This document shows, piece after piece, positions 22,916 to 31,946 of a stretch of DNA of 38,723 nucleotides. The notes beneath the pieces are model-generated. The model was not told the DNA's origin. It saw nothing but the letters and a program-made list of their open reading frames with translations, and ran no database searches. Source of the DNA: an uncultured Clostridia bacterium (lineage in GTDB: Bacteria > Bacillota > Clostridia > Christensenellales > Borkfalkiaceae). The stretch lies in the NCBI GenBank assembly GCA_937912025.1, contig CALDOZ010000035.1:1-38723 (forward strand), in the 5' to 3' direction. Numbering within the stretch: the stretch's first letter is position 1; each line of letters opens with the position of its first letter. Made by a program: the position numbers and the translations under genes.

Positions 22916-24228
22916 TATTTTATCTCCCTTGTTGATTTGTTTTTAATTTTTTTAAATGTATTGATAATATATTTGGGATTTATAGATTGAAGCATTATAT
23001 TATTATTTGGTCGAATAGGTTTAATTATAAAACCTAAAATTACATTTGTGAATATTTGAGTTAAAAGTGAAGCCAAAGAAGCACCGTTTATACCCATAGT
23101 TGGAATAAATACTAAATTGAGTAAAATATTTAATATAGCGCCAGACATGTTTATTATCCATAAATATTTTTGATTATTTTCTGCTAATATCCAAATATTT
23201 CTTACCGCCCCTATGTAAGAAAAAGCAGTATACCAAACTATAATTTGCAAGGCGCTAACTGATTCTAAATATGCACTTCCATACAATATATTAACTATTA
23301 TGTTAGAGAAAATTGTTATTACTAAGCTTTGTAACAATGCACAATATATAATTATTGAATATAGAAGTTTTAAACTGTTTAAATATTCTTCATTTGATAT
23401 TTTCTTTTTTTCAAAAATGCTTGGACGCATTGAATCAATTATTGCATTAAAAACAAAATTTGTCATACATGCAATAGATACTGCAGCAGAATAATATCCT
23501 ACCGCCTTGTTATCAATCATAATTTTTATCATCACTCTATCTGTTTGAGATAAAATTACAATCATTAATCCCGAAATTATATAGTGCTTACTTTTATCGA
23601 ATAATACTCTTGCTACTTCTTTTGAAAATTTAAGTTTCGCTCCGCCTAGTTTTTTATAAAAATACAGTAATGCAAAAGCTATTAGCATAAAGTCGATTGC
23701 ATTCGAAACAGCAAACCAATATACACTGCTACCAGATATCAATAAAACAATTTTATAAAATGAAACGATAGTATACGCTATAAGCGAAACAATCGAGGCA
23801 TATTTTGATAAATACTTTGCTTGAAACCAGTACTGAATTAACTCTAGCGCTTGAAAAATAAGTAAAATACTATACAACCCACAGACGATTATTGTTTCCG
23901 TTTCGTTTGCATTTACTAGTAAAACAAAAACAATTATACATACTATTGATGCTACTGCTGATAGTAGGCTTAAAATTATACTTGTACCTAAAATAATCCC
24001 TTCTTTTTCAGGATTATCTACAATTTCTTGCACTAATACGTTGTGTAAGCCTAATTGCATTATCGGAACGAAAAAAGCAACGATTGATGCAGCATAGCTT
24101 ATTATTCCGTAATTACTTGGTCCTAAATATCTTGCAGTAATCATTGTAACAATCAAACTAAAAATTGATTGAACTATTCTACACGCAACTATCCAAGAAG
24201 CATTTTTAACAATTTTATTTTTAATCAT
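22915..24228 (-). CDS. wzx: Polysaccharide flippase Wzx (MOP superfamily)
   Basis: A 437-residue protein with about 12-14 membrane helices and the RfbX/Wzx N-terminal pattern (NASWIVACRIVQSIFSL, MITARYLGPSNYGIISYA). It flips the undecaprenyl-linked repeat unit across the membrane. The C-terminus is lysine-rich, as expected for a cytoplasmic tail. There is no good Shine-Dalgarno, so expression may depend on the upstream wzy. The sequence is very AT-rich and CpG-poor compared with capE immediately downstream, which suggests separate origin. Confidence 0.9.
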   Translation of the reverse strand: MIKNKIVKNASWIVACRIVQSIFSLIVTMITARYLGPSNYGIISYAASIVAFFVPIMQLGLHNVLVQEIVDNPEKEGIILGTSIILSLLSAVASIVCIIVFVLLVNANETETIIVCGLYSILLIFQALELIQYWFQAKYLSKYASIVSLIAYTIVSFYKIVLLISGSSVYWFAVSNAIDFMLIAFALLYFYKKLGGAKLKFSKEVARVLFDKSKHYIISGLMIVILSQTDRVMIKIMIDNKAVGYYSAAVSIACMTNFVFNAIIDSMRPSIFEKKKISNEEYLNSLKLLYSIIIYCALLQSLVITIFSNIIVNILYGSAYLESVSALQIIVWYTAFSYIGAVRNIWILAENNQKYLWIINMSGAILNILLNLVFIPTMGINGASLASLLTQIFTNVILGFIIKPIRPNNNIMLQSINPKYIINTFKKIKNKSTREIK

Positions 24229-24269
24229 TTTAATTCTATTTAAATTATATTTCCAATTATAAATGTTTC

Positions 24270-25514
24270 TTATTTAACAATAGATTGTTTAATATTTTTA
24301 ACAAAAACCCAACCATACACTACAAACATTAATATTGTTGAATTTCTCCAATAACTTTCAGTTGAAATGCTTAACATTATTGCTATAAAAATCATAATTC
24401 TAATTAATATATTATTAGAAAAACATTTGGTCAATTTAAATAAACCCACGTTACATAAAAGACCTAAAAATATACCAAAATAAGCAAACCAATTTAACGG
24501 AGTACATACAGTCATACCATCAACTGGTTGACCTAAAATGTCCATTTGGGCTATACCAACACCAAATATAGGACTACTTAAAAATGCATTAAATGCGATG
24601 GTTACTGATTCAAATCTCGTTGAAACCGATGAGTTTTCCACTTGACTAGATGAATAATCTTCAATTTTACCAAATAATTGATACTTTGCTGATTCTGGCA
24701 AGTAAGTGTAAACCACATATAAAACTATTCCAACAATACTAGCAATTAAAATTATTTTTACAAACCTTGAAATACTTTTAGCAAGTATTGATTCGTTTAT
24801 AAAATACGATAGCAATATAACCGCTCCAGTAACATAACCAGTTGTTGAGAACGTAGTAAGTAAAGTAAAAACAAAAATAATTGCATAATATTTGCGTGTA
24901 GATTTAAAAGTATGACTAAACAACACTATGATTAACGCAATGTTTATGAACGTTTGAAAAGCGCCAGGCTCCCAAAACATACCTTGATTTCTTGCAACAA
25001 CCATATTGCCTGCAGGATATATTGTAGAAAATATAATTGTATATGCTTTTACGTTTTTAGAGTTTACTAAATAAGGTAAACGTTTAACAAGATCAGGAGC
25101 AATTAAAAACGCCAACCATAACGCAAGAGCAAAAATACACAAAAATAGCATAAATTTTGCAAAAATTATTAATAAATCTTCTTTGTATGCAGACACAATA
25201 AAAAATGTAGCAATTATATACAAAGTTGTTAATATTATGCTTTTAATATCATCTCCAACTACAATAGTTCCTAAGAAAATTATTAAGAACATTAAAAATA
25301 CTACCGTTAGGATTTTTATATTAAACTCTAATACTAATTTACTTCTATATATAAACATTGCTATCGATATCATCGTTACTACTATCATTATTACAGTACC
25401 GCTTACGTACTGACCGATAGCATATCCGCACAAAGAATAAAATAGCACAAAAAACAATGCGTAATCGATTATTGTAAATTTATTTTTTTTGTTTTGATTA
25501 AGCTCATTAATCAC
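24270..25514 (-). CDS. wzy: Polysaccharide polymerase Wzy / O-antigen ligase-like
   Basis: A 414-residue integral membrane protein with about 11-12 helices and one larger outer loop (about 285-330), containing MFWEPGAFQTFINIALI and SSPIFGVGIAQ, motifs found in Wzy/O-antigen ligase superfamily members. Next to wzx it is most likely the repeat-unit polymerase. The start is GTG at 25514-25512 with AGAGG seven bases upstream; no in-frame ATG lies nearby. I count 5 CG dinucleotides in 24241-24720, far below the flanking genes. Confidence 0.85.
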   Translation of the reverse strand: MINELNQNKKNKFTIIDYALFFVLFYSLCGYAIGQYVSGTVIMIVVTMISIAMFIYRSKLVLEFNIKILTVVFLMFLIIFLGTIVVGDDIKSIILTTLYIIATFFIVSAYKEDLLIIFAKFMLFLCIFALALWLAFLIAPDLVKRLPYLVNSKNVKAYTIIFSTIYPAGNMVVARNQGMFWEPGAFQTFINIALIIVLFSHTFKSTRKYYAIIFVFTLLTTFSTTGYVTGAVILLSYFINESILAKSISRFVKIILIASIVGIVLYVVYTYLPESAKYQLFGKIEDYSSSQVENSSVSTRFESVTIAFNAFLSSPIFGVGIAQMDILGQPVDGMTVCTPLNWFAYFGIFLGLLCNVGLFKLTKCFSNNILIRIMIFIAIMLSISTESYWRNSTILMFVVYGWVFVKNIKQSIVK

Positions 25515-25541
25515 TTATAAACCTCTCATATACAAACGTTA

Positions 25542-26588
25542 TTATTTTAACGCTTTTAATAAATAATCTTTTGAAGCGTTTATTAATTCATCGTAAGTTT
25601 TTACGTTTTCATAATCAATTTCACTGTTAAACGCAACTTCAAAGTTTGTGTCGTCAGTTACGATTCTATTTGTAAGACCTCTTATAGTAAGTAAATCAAT
25701 AATTCTTTCATTAGTTGACGCCCCAGGAAGTATAGTATAAAATTGCTTTTTAAATATTAAAGAAAAAGACGTTGCATGAAATGATGATGATAACACAATC
25801 TCAGCATTCTTTATATAACTTAAAATTTCATCTGGACCTAAGTCTTTTAAAACCTTATCGCACGCGCATTTTTTTGAAAAACCTGAGCACAGATATACTT
25901 TTAAGTTATACTTATTTGAAAGATAATTAATAACTTTATCAAGAAGCGGTGATGATTTCACTAAATACACCATCATATATTTAGGCTCGTTTATAGGTTT
26001 AATAAACTTATCGTACTCTTTACTATCTAACAAAAATACGGGGTCAACACAATGAGTTGCATTTATATCTACTTTACTAAGTAGTTCCACAGAACTAGAT
26101 TCCCTAACTGACACGCTTGAAAAATCGGCTATTTTTTGCGCTAAATTTTTAAGATTTTCATCGCTAAAACCCTTTTGCCCCATACTCGTAGCGTAGGAAA
26201 TTTTTTTACCGTTTACAAAAGTTAACTTATAAGCATCGTCGTTACCGCAAGGATGATAAATATTCCATAACTGGTCGCCCCCAGCAACGTAAACGTCGGA
26301 ATTCCAATTATCATTTTCAAGTTGGCTTAAAGTTGTATATGATTTAGTAAGATTTAAATTCGTTTCAATAAAGTTGCGAAATTTGTTTTTTCTTACTTTG
26401 AAATGCTTATAATTTAAAATGCGACCTACAATTGCGCGTAGTGAACTTGGTTCGTAATAACTTGGATTATAATCAATTACTTCGACGTTGTCATAGCCAT
26501 TATTGTTCAAGAACTTACATAAAGCATACGATTGAAATACCGAACCGAAATTAGGTATTCCGTGTATAGTTATAATAGTTATTTTCAT
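25542..26588 (-). CDS. Polysaccharide pyruvyl transferase family protein
   Basis: A 348-residue protein of the CsaB/pyruvyl transferase fold (GT-B-like). NFGSVFQSYALCKFL at the N-terminus, VAGGDQLWN, VRESSSVELL, HCVDPVFLL, and SSFHATSFSLIFKKQF with the conserved His match the family. It is predicted to add pyruvate from PEP as a ketal to a sugar of the repeat unit, giving a negative charge. It directly follows the Fe-S protein gene, eight bases away, with AGGGTGA as ribosome site. This gene pair recurs in polysaccharide loci of anaerobes. Confidence 0.9.
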   Translation of the reverse strand: MKITIITIHGIPNFGSVFQSYALCKFLNNNGYDNVEVIDYNPSYYEPSSLRAIVGRILNYKHFKVRKNKFRNFIETNLNLTKSYTTLSQLENDNWNSDVYVAGGDQLWNIYHPCGNDDAYKLTFVNGKKISYATSMGQKGFSDENLKNLAQKIADFSSVSVRESSSVELLSKVDINATHCVDPVFLLDSKEYDKFIKPINEPKYMMVYLVKSSPLLDKVINYLSNKYNLKVYLCSGFSKKCACDKVLKDLGPDEILSYIKNAEIVLSSSFHATSFSLIFKKQFYTILPGASTNERIIDLLTIRGLTNRIVTDDTNFEVAFNSEIDYENVKTYDELINASKDYLLKALK

Positions 26589-26596
26589 AAATCACC

Positions 26597-27775
26597 CTAT
26601 TTTAATACTTTTCTTAATAGCAATTTCATTTTTCTTGGAATTAATCTTTTCAATTTAGGAACAAAAAGTCTTAATTGACATTCTTTCTTAACTAAATAAC
26701 TAAACCCAAATTCATTTAAAGTTTGATAAATATTATTTCTTTTTTCTGGTTTTGGTGTTGGCTTAACTAAATTACCATTACTCTTAGTTGCATCAATAAA
26801 TTTAGTTTCTTTAACGGTACAATCATTTTCAATTTGTTTCAAAATTGATTGACCTTTTTTAGTGTTAGGAATAACTACCGATACACCTTTCTTTGTATCA
26901 AATGAAGGTAAAACTTTATCTATCCCCCAATAATCACCTATAGTTAAGTCTCCAACTCTTTCATTTTTTGAATACTTGCAAGAATAACAACTATCACGAC
27001 TAACTGCGTTGAATTTATAATATAGATTATAGTAAGCATCTTCATCTTGTGAAGTTGTTATAATTTTATTTTTATTTCCGTTTTTGATAGAGATTGTACC
27101 GCTTGAACCCCAGCCATTACGATTTTTATCTCTAAATTTAAAATCAATAATTTTACCGTGTTTATTTTCAATATAATTTAAATAGTCTTCTAATAATTTA
27201 GGACTAGGCACACCATGACATATCAAATCGATTGTGTATAAACTTTCATAATCTTTACCCAAAAACAATTTAAGCCCGTCTACTTGACAAGGAGTTCCCG
27301 TAAATAGAATTTGCTTACCATTATTAAGTTGAGTAAGAATTTCAGTATAAACGTTTTTTAAATTGCTTTGAACGTATTTAGAGCCTTGCATTTTTTCAAC
27401 TATAAATTGATTGTTTGATAAAACGTGCTCAACTTTAAAAGCATTGTCAAAAATACAACCACAGACAAGTCCACCACAATCTAACACATAATTTGCTACA
27501 GCAATAAACGCTCCACCCGACGCGCTATTTTTACATTTTTCATTATTATACGTTAATGCATATGCTATTTCGTTTTTATAAAACTCGCTAATATTTTGAT
27601 AAGGGCATACTTTCTTACACAAACCACAATCTATGCACAAATCTTTATCAAGTACAGGATATAAAAAACCTTCGCTATTTTCATGCATTTTTATGGCTTT
27701 TTTAGGGCATTTTTGTTCACATGCCGTGCAACCGTAACACTTTTCTTTATTGCCAGTAAGTAGATAGTCTGTCAT
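26597..27775 (-). CDS. Coenzyme F420 hydrogenase/dehydrogenase beta-subunit family Fe-S protein
   Basis: A 392-residue protein. The N-terminal 2[4Fe-4S] ferredoxin domain has C13/C16/C19/C23 and C47/C50/C53/C57. FrhB-type N- and C-terminal domains follow (SASGGAFIAVANYVL; MQGSKYVQSN; FTGTPCQVDGLK; DLICHGVPSP; RDSCYSCKYSKNERVGDLTIGDYWG). The name is homology only: Clostridia generally lack F420. Family members in polysaccharide clusters are next to pyruvyl transferases, as here, but their reaction has not, to my knowledge, been established. GAAGGA precedes the ATG. Confidence 0.88.
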   Translation of the reverse strand: MTDYLLTGNKEKCYGCTACEQKCPKKAIKMHENSEGFLYPVLDKDLCIDCGLCKKVCPYQNISEFYKNEIAYALTYNNEKCKNSASGGAFIAVANYVLDCGGLVCGCIFDNAFKVEHVLSNNQFIVEKMQGSKYVQSNLKNVYTEILTQLNNGKQILFTGTPCQVDGLKLFLGKDYESLYTIDLICHGVPSPKLLEDYLNYIENKHGKIIDFKFRDKNRNGWGSSGTISIKNGNKNKIITTSQDEDAYYNLYYKFNAVSRDSCYSCKYSKNERVGDLTIGDYWGIDKVLPSFDTKKGVSVVIPNTKKGQSILKQIENDCTVKETKFIDATKSNGNLVKPTPKPEKRNNIYQTLNEFGFSYLVKKECQLRLFVPKLKRLIPRKMKLLLRKVLK

Positions 27776-27777
27776 AA

Positions 27778-29028
27778 TTAATCCTTCATGATAATATCTT
27801 CGTAAAACGCTTTAGGAGTATTTAGATAAAACAATTTTTCAACGTCTTCATACGAAACACGCTTATTTTTATATGAAACTATAAAATCTTCAAATCTATT
27901 AAGATTATCTTTAAATGAATTTCTACCATCAATTAATAACGCTAATGGATATTTTGAAAGATAGTTTTGAGATGGCTCGTTATCAATTTCATAAGTTGTA
28001 ATTATAGGTTTACCGTAAGACATATATTCAAAAATTTTACTTGGCACCATAGTTGTAATTAAGTTGCCTATGTTAATTAAAAAATCTGCTTCACTAATTT
28101 TTTGCAAAATTTCATTATGACCGATAAACCCAGTTAAAATCAACCTATCTTTATACTTTTCTTTAAGATTATCAAATTTATTTATACAATTAATTTTACC
28201 AACAAATTCACAAACAATATTTTCATTTTGTGTATTTTCTAATATTGAAATAATAGTGTCGGGATTTCTAATAGACGTATCTATCGAGCCAACAAATAAT
28301 AATTTAGTAGTTGACTGCTTGTTTTTGGCATTCAGCACGATATTAGAATTAGTTAGCATAGGAATATCTAACACTTTCATTTTATCTAAAAATTCACTGT
28401 TATACAAATTGTGATGCTCTTTACTTGAATTCATAACAACAATTTTATCAGCCAATTTAAAAAGTTTCTTTTCGATTTTTAACCCCAATCGTACAATTGT
28501 TTTCTTTGATAAAAAACTTATTCCATAGCCACCAGATAACGAATCTAAAAAATATGGAATATATTTTACGTTTGGATATTTCTTTTTAATTTCATAACCA
28601 GCAATTAGAGATTCTACCGGAGCAAACGCTGAAATTACAATGTCAAAATTATACTGTTTTTGCAACTCTAATGCTTTATTTTTAAATCTTTTTGTCGTTC
28701 CGCGCGATACATTAGGCCATAAAAACCAAAATAATAGCAATTGTAATTTTATAATTATTTTACTTAGTACACCTGCAAATTTTGAAAGAAATTTACGAGT
28801 TTTTGAGTGCGTTTCACTGTACTGCTTTAATTGAACGTAAAGTTTAGGTTTTACGCGAAAAACATCTAAATTATCTACGTTTTCATAAAAAGGAAGTCCA
28901 TCGTAATGATTACACAAAACTGTAACCTTATGTCCTTGTTTTTTAAGTTCATTAATTATATTGTCAGAACATATTCCGTTCGCTGACATTTTCGGCTTAT
29001 ACGCACCTAATATATACAATACCTTCAT
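27778..29028 (-). CDS. Glycosyltransferase, GT4-like (GT-B fold)
   Basis: A 416-residue retaining-type glycosyltransferase. An N-terminal Rossmann domain (MKVLYILGAYKPKMSANGI) with a donor-side C-terminal half holds LLFVGSIDTSIRNP, LTGFIGHNEILQKISEADF and KIFEYMSYGKPIITTYE, the usual E(x)7E region of group-1 glycosyltransferases. It transfers a nucleotide sugar to the lipid-linked glycan in the cytoplasm; donor and acceptor are not readable. The ribosome site is weak. CpG-poor (3 in 28141-28320). Confidence 0.86.
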   Translation of the reverse strand: MKVLYILGAYKPKMSANGICSDNIINELKKQGHKVTVLCNHYDGLPFYENVDNLDVFRVKPKLYVQLKQYSETHSKTRKFLSKFAGVLSKIIIKLQLLLFWFLWPNVSRGTTKRFKNKALELQKQYNFDIVISAFAPVESLIAGYEIKKKYPNVKYIPYFLDSLSGGYGISFLSKKTIVRLGLKIEKKLFKLADKIVVMNSSKEHHNLYNSEFLDKMKVLDIPMLTNSNIVLNAKNKQSTTKLLFVGSIDTSIRNPDTIISILENTQNENIVCEFVGKINCINKFDNLKEKYKDRLILTGFIGHNEILQKISEADFLINIGNLITTMVPSKIFEYMSYGKPIITTYEIDNEPSQNYLSKYPLALLIDGRNSFKDNLNRFEDFIVSYKNKRVSYEDVEKLFYLNTPKAFYEDIIMKD

Positions 29029-29047
29029 TTTAATTTCCGATTAGTAT

Positions 29048-29821
29048 TTATTTTACACTTTTAATTCCTTTTATCATCATTTTATATGCTTTAAACCAAC
29101 CGTAAGTTTTAAACATTTTACTGTGTTTAAAGCAAAAATACAACGACATTACGTTTGCAGTTTTTTTATATAAACAACTATATAATATTCCCTTATCTAA
29201 AAAATACTTGTCCGTAAACCCGTTAAACCAAGTTGACGGTCTATCGTCGTTTAAAAACGCAAGCGCATAAGGAACTGCGTAAATTTTTAAACCGCTATCT
29301 AAGCATTTTTTTAAAAATAGCGTATCTTCTCCTGCGCTATACTTAGCCCCGCCACCAAACAATAAGTTAAATGAAACACTTTTCAAGAAAACTCTTTCCC
29401 GACGCATCGTAATACGCGCAGCACCGTATTTACCATAATTCCGCTTAGTTATTTTACAAATTTTAGTATTCTTGTATGCTTTTATCGGATTTTCATCCAA
29501 ATTAAAAATAATTAAATCCGCATCAGGTATTTCGCTATACGCTTTTTCAACAAGCTGTAAATATCCATCATTAAACACCATATCATCGTCGGCAAGTACG
29601 CAAATATCAGCGGTAGCGCGCATTAACGTGTTATTACGATTAAGCCCTACACCACGCTCGGCAAACGAAAGCCATTTGATTTTATTACCCTTATAATCAA
29701 ATTCGGAAATTTCGTTTTTATCGCATTGATTACCAATGATAGCATCCGTTTGAATATTCATTTTATCAAGCAAACTATAATCAGTTTGATTCATAGTTGC
29801 AACCAAAACCTGAACGGTCAT
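29048..29821 (-). CDS. Glycosyltransferase family 2 (GT-A)
   Basis: A 257-residue GT2 enzyme with VQVLVATMN at the start, GVGLNRNNTLMRA, and the nucleotide-sugar metal motif DDD at 78-80 (CVLADDDMVF). FGGGAKYSAGEDTLFLKKCL carries the catalytic ED. It has no membrane helix apart from hydrophobic C-terminal stretches. I chose the start at 29821: GGGAG lies five bases upstream, whereas the frame's first ATG (29833) overlaps the licD stop and has no ribosome site. CpG content is native-like, so the compositional boundary falls at or after this gene. Confidence 0.86.
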   Translation of the reverse strand: MTVQVLVATMNQTDYSLLDKMNIQTDAIIGNQCDKNEISEFDYKGNKIKWLSFAERGVGLNRNNTLMRATADICVLADDDMVFNDGYLQLVEKAYSEIPDADLIIFNLDENPIKAYKNTKICKITKRNYGKYGAARITMRRERVFLKSVSFNLLFGGGAKYSAGEDTLFLKKCLDSGLKIYAVPYALAFLNDDRPSTWFNGFTDKYFLDKGILYSCLYKKTANVMSLYFCFKHSKMFKTYGWFKAYKMMIKGIKSVK

Positions 29822-29832
29822 AACCTCTCCCA

Positions 29833-30663
29833 TTATTTAAAAAACTCGGTATAATCTTTTTGTGTATCAAAATACATAGCGTGCACCGCTGATTTTTGTT
29901 TTTCAATCGGCGGTAATTTCATATAGTCTCCATAGCGGTACTTAAGATATTCATCAATTTTATTAGGACACAAAAGCATAGTGTCTTCAAACTTAATTTC
30001 GCCATAACTATCAAAAAACTCTTTACCAAACAACCCTGCTTTAAATCCTGCTGGAGTTATCCAATAAAACCATTTATAATTATCCAGATTTTTATCATCG
30101 TATTTATAAATGTGTTTATAACAATTTTTAACAAGCCATTTATTTGGTAAAATCTTTAACGCCTTCAACGCAAATGCTTGAAATTTTGTTTTGGGTTTCC
30201 AATTACGCTGAGAAAGAGCATATAAGGTAACGTATTTACATTTATAGTATAGTAATTTTTGAATAAATTTATTTTCAGGGCATTTATGTAATATCATAAT
30301 ATCAACGTAAATACCGTGATGCATATCTTTACGGTCTTTATAACATTCTTCAATGAACGTCGTTCCATTTAAACGAACTTTAGCGTACTCTAAATAATTT
30401 TCCGTTGTTTTCCATTCTTGTAACACAAACTCTTGACTGTTTAGAGAATTGAAAACTTTTGTAAATTTATTATAATTTTCAGGGGTCATAAAAATATCAA
30501 GGTCGTCGTCCCATGGAATAAATCCACCGTGACGAACCGCTCCTAAAGCAGTGCCACCCATAATATAATAAACTATGTTGTTATCGCGACACACCTTGTC
30601 AATAAACTTCATAACATATAAAATTTTATCTTGAACGTCGCGCACGTTTTTATTATTATCCAT
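29833..30663 (-). CDS. LicD family phosphotransferase
   Basis: A 276-residue LicD/fukutin-type nucleotidyltransferase-fold protein. MGGTALGAVRHGGFIPWDDD, with D52-D56 (DDDLD) as metal ligands, is the family signature. LicD proteins move a phospho-alcohol (phosphocholine, or ribitol/glycerol phosphate in relatives) from a CDP carrier to a sugar. The TagD-like cytidylyltransferase two genes upstream could supply CDP-glycerol or a related donor. No choline kinase or choline uptake gene is present in this window, so phosphocholine is less supported. Confidence 0.9.
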   Translation of the reverse strand: MDNNKNVRDVQDKILYVMKFIDKVCRDNNIVYYIMGGTALGAVRHGGFIPWDDDLDIFMTPENYNKFTKVFNSLNSQEFVLQEWKTTENYLEYAKVRLNGTTFIEECYKDRKDMHHGIYVDIMILHKCPENKFIQKLLYYKCKYVTLYALSQRNWKPKTKFQAFALKALKILPNKWLVKNCYKHIYKYDDKNLDNYKWFYWITPAGFKAGLFGKEFFDSYGEIKFEDTMLLCPNKIDEYLKYRYGDYMKLPPIEKQKSAVHAMYFDTQKDYTEFFK

Positions 30664-30701
30664 AATAAATCCCCAAATTTAATCTTTTATGTATAAACCA
30701 C

Positions 30702-31529
30702 TCATATCTTCTTTGCTAAGTAATAATACTTACTCATAAATTTTTTCATAAATGGTATTTTCATTAGTAATTTCGCAACAAACTTCACAGTTTTAAAAAT
30801 TGCCGTTTTAATAAAATAAACAAACCCATTTTTACACCAACGGTGTGGATGCATACTAATTATTGCATTGTTTTCCCCGATACTTTCAAATAATAAATCC
30901 AAGTTGCCATACGGTACGTTTTTATCGTCACTATTTGTAACGTCGTTAAAAAACGGGTCGTAAATTAATTTGAATTTTCTACCAGCATCTGAAAAGTACA
31001 AATAATTGGTATTTGATTTAGTTGCAAAATTAACCATTATATCGCTTTGGTTATTATACTTATTTGCGATTTTTTCGTTTCGGAAGAAGTCGCGATTAGA
31101 AGTGTATCCTACACGCTCAACAACAGGATTACCATGTTGACATACCGTAACTATTTCAAATCCGTTATTTTTAAACAATTGAACGTTTTTTTCGTATTCG
31201 ATTTCAGCTTTTTCATAATCGCCTTTTGCCCAGTCTAAAACGTCGTAATGGTAACTAATTTCATGCCCCATTTCAGACATCTTTTTTAAATATTCAATAT
31301 TTTTTTCATTATTTAATAAGTATGCTTGAACGTAATACGAGCCAATATGCCCGTACTTACTTTCAATTTTCGCTATATTGTACGCTTTTTTTACGTCTGT
31401 TTCAACGTCATGCTTTAACACGACGTATTTATCGTTACAAGAAAAAACGTCTTTCGCTGAAATGCTTTTTATTCCGTTTGATGATAACTTTTTACAAAAT
31501 TTATCCCAATTTTTATAAGTAAAAATCAT
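30702..31529 (-). CDS. NodB-like polysaccharide deacetylase-fold protein
   Basis: A 275-residue protein. YVVLKHDVETDVKKA (H40, D41) matches the first NodB catalytic strand, and MSEMGHEISYHYDVLD (H89, H94) the second metal-binding block, in the divergent form found in cell-wall and capsule loci. A basic, hydrophobic C-terminus (about 235-275) may attach it to the membrane surface. No signal peptide is visible, so it probably acts on the cytoplasmic face. Deacetylation of a sugar or removal of another acyl group is inferred. Its ATG overlaps the stop of the TagD-like gene by four bases (ATGA). Confidence 0.7.
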   Translation of the reverse strand: MIFTYKNWDKFCKKLSSNGIKSISAKDVFSCNDKYVVLKHDVETDVKKAYNIAKIESKYGHIGSYYVQAYLLNNEKNIEYLKKMSEMGHEISYHYDVLDWAKGDYEKAEIEYEKNVQLFKNNGFEIVTVCQHGNPVVERVGYTSNRDFFRNEKIANKYNNQSDIMVNFATKSNTNYLYFSDAGRKFKLIYDPFFNDVTNSDDKNVPYGNLDLLFESIGENNAIISMHPHRWCKNGFVYFIKTAIFKTVKFVAKLLMKIPFMKKFMSKYYYLAKKI

Positions 31530-31945
31530 TTATTTAATCTATCCCTTAAAATTGATGAAGAAATACCGTCAGTATGAGTTAAATAACAAACGTCGCAATT
31601 AAATTCCTTTAATTGTTTTTCATACTCAATCCACGACGGAGTACCTTGCCAATCAGAACCTACAAAAATTACGTCAACGGCATTTTCTTTTACAAATTTA
31701 ACCTTGTCCATATCACTTTGAAAAACAACTTTATCAACGTATTTTATAGCAGATACAATTTCCAATCTTTCATTTTCGCATATTATTGGTTTTTTGTTTT
31801 TACGTTTAAAACAAAGTTCATCAGTTGTAACGCCGACAATTAAATACTCGCATTGCTCTTTAGCGCGCCTTAATATATTTAAGTGACCTATGTGAAACAT
31901 ATCAAACACGCCCGTAGTATAACCAATTTTATATTTTTTTTCCAT
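31526..31945 (-). CDS. Glycerol-3-phosphate cytidylyltransferase-like (TagD family)
   Basis: A 139-residue nucleotidyltransferase, typical TagD length. GVFDMFHIGH holds HxGH at 18-21, GTPSWIEYEK follows GSDW, and DGISSSILRDRL carries the ISSS motif. It joins CTP to a phospho-alcohol, most likely glycerol 3-phosphate, to give a CDP-alcohol in the cytoplasm. With the LicD gene two places downstream it forms a plausible donor-plus-transferase module. A short spacing (one base) and GGTGA ribosome site link it to the preceding GT2 gene. Confidence 0.88.
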   Translation of the reverse strand: MEKKYKIGYTTGVFDMFHIGHLNILRRAKEQCEYLIVGVTTDELCFKRKNKKPIICENERLEIVSAIKYVDKVVFQSDMDKVKFVKENAVDVIFVGSDWQGTPSWIEYEKQLKEFNCDVCYLTHTDGISSSILRDRLNK

Positions 31946-31946
31946 T

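Noticed and set aside
26597..27775. True F420-dependent hydrogenase subunit
   Set aside because: No alpha or gamma hydrogenase subunits or F420 genes are present; the setting is a polysaccharide operon, so the name reflects homology only.
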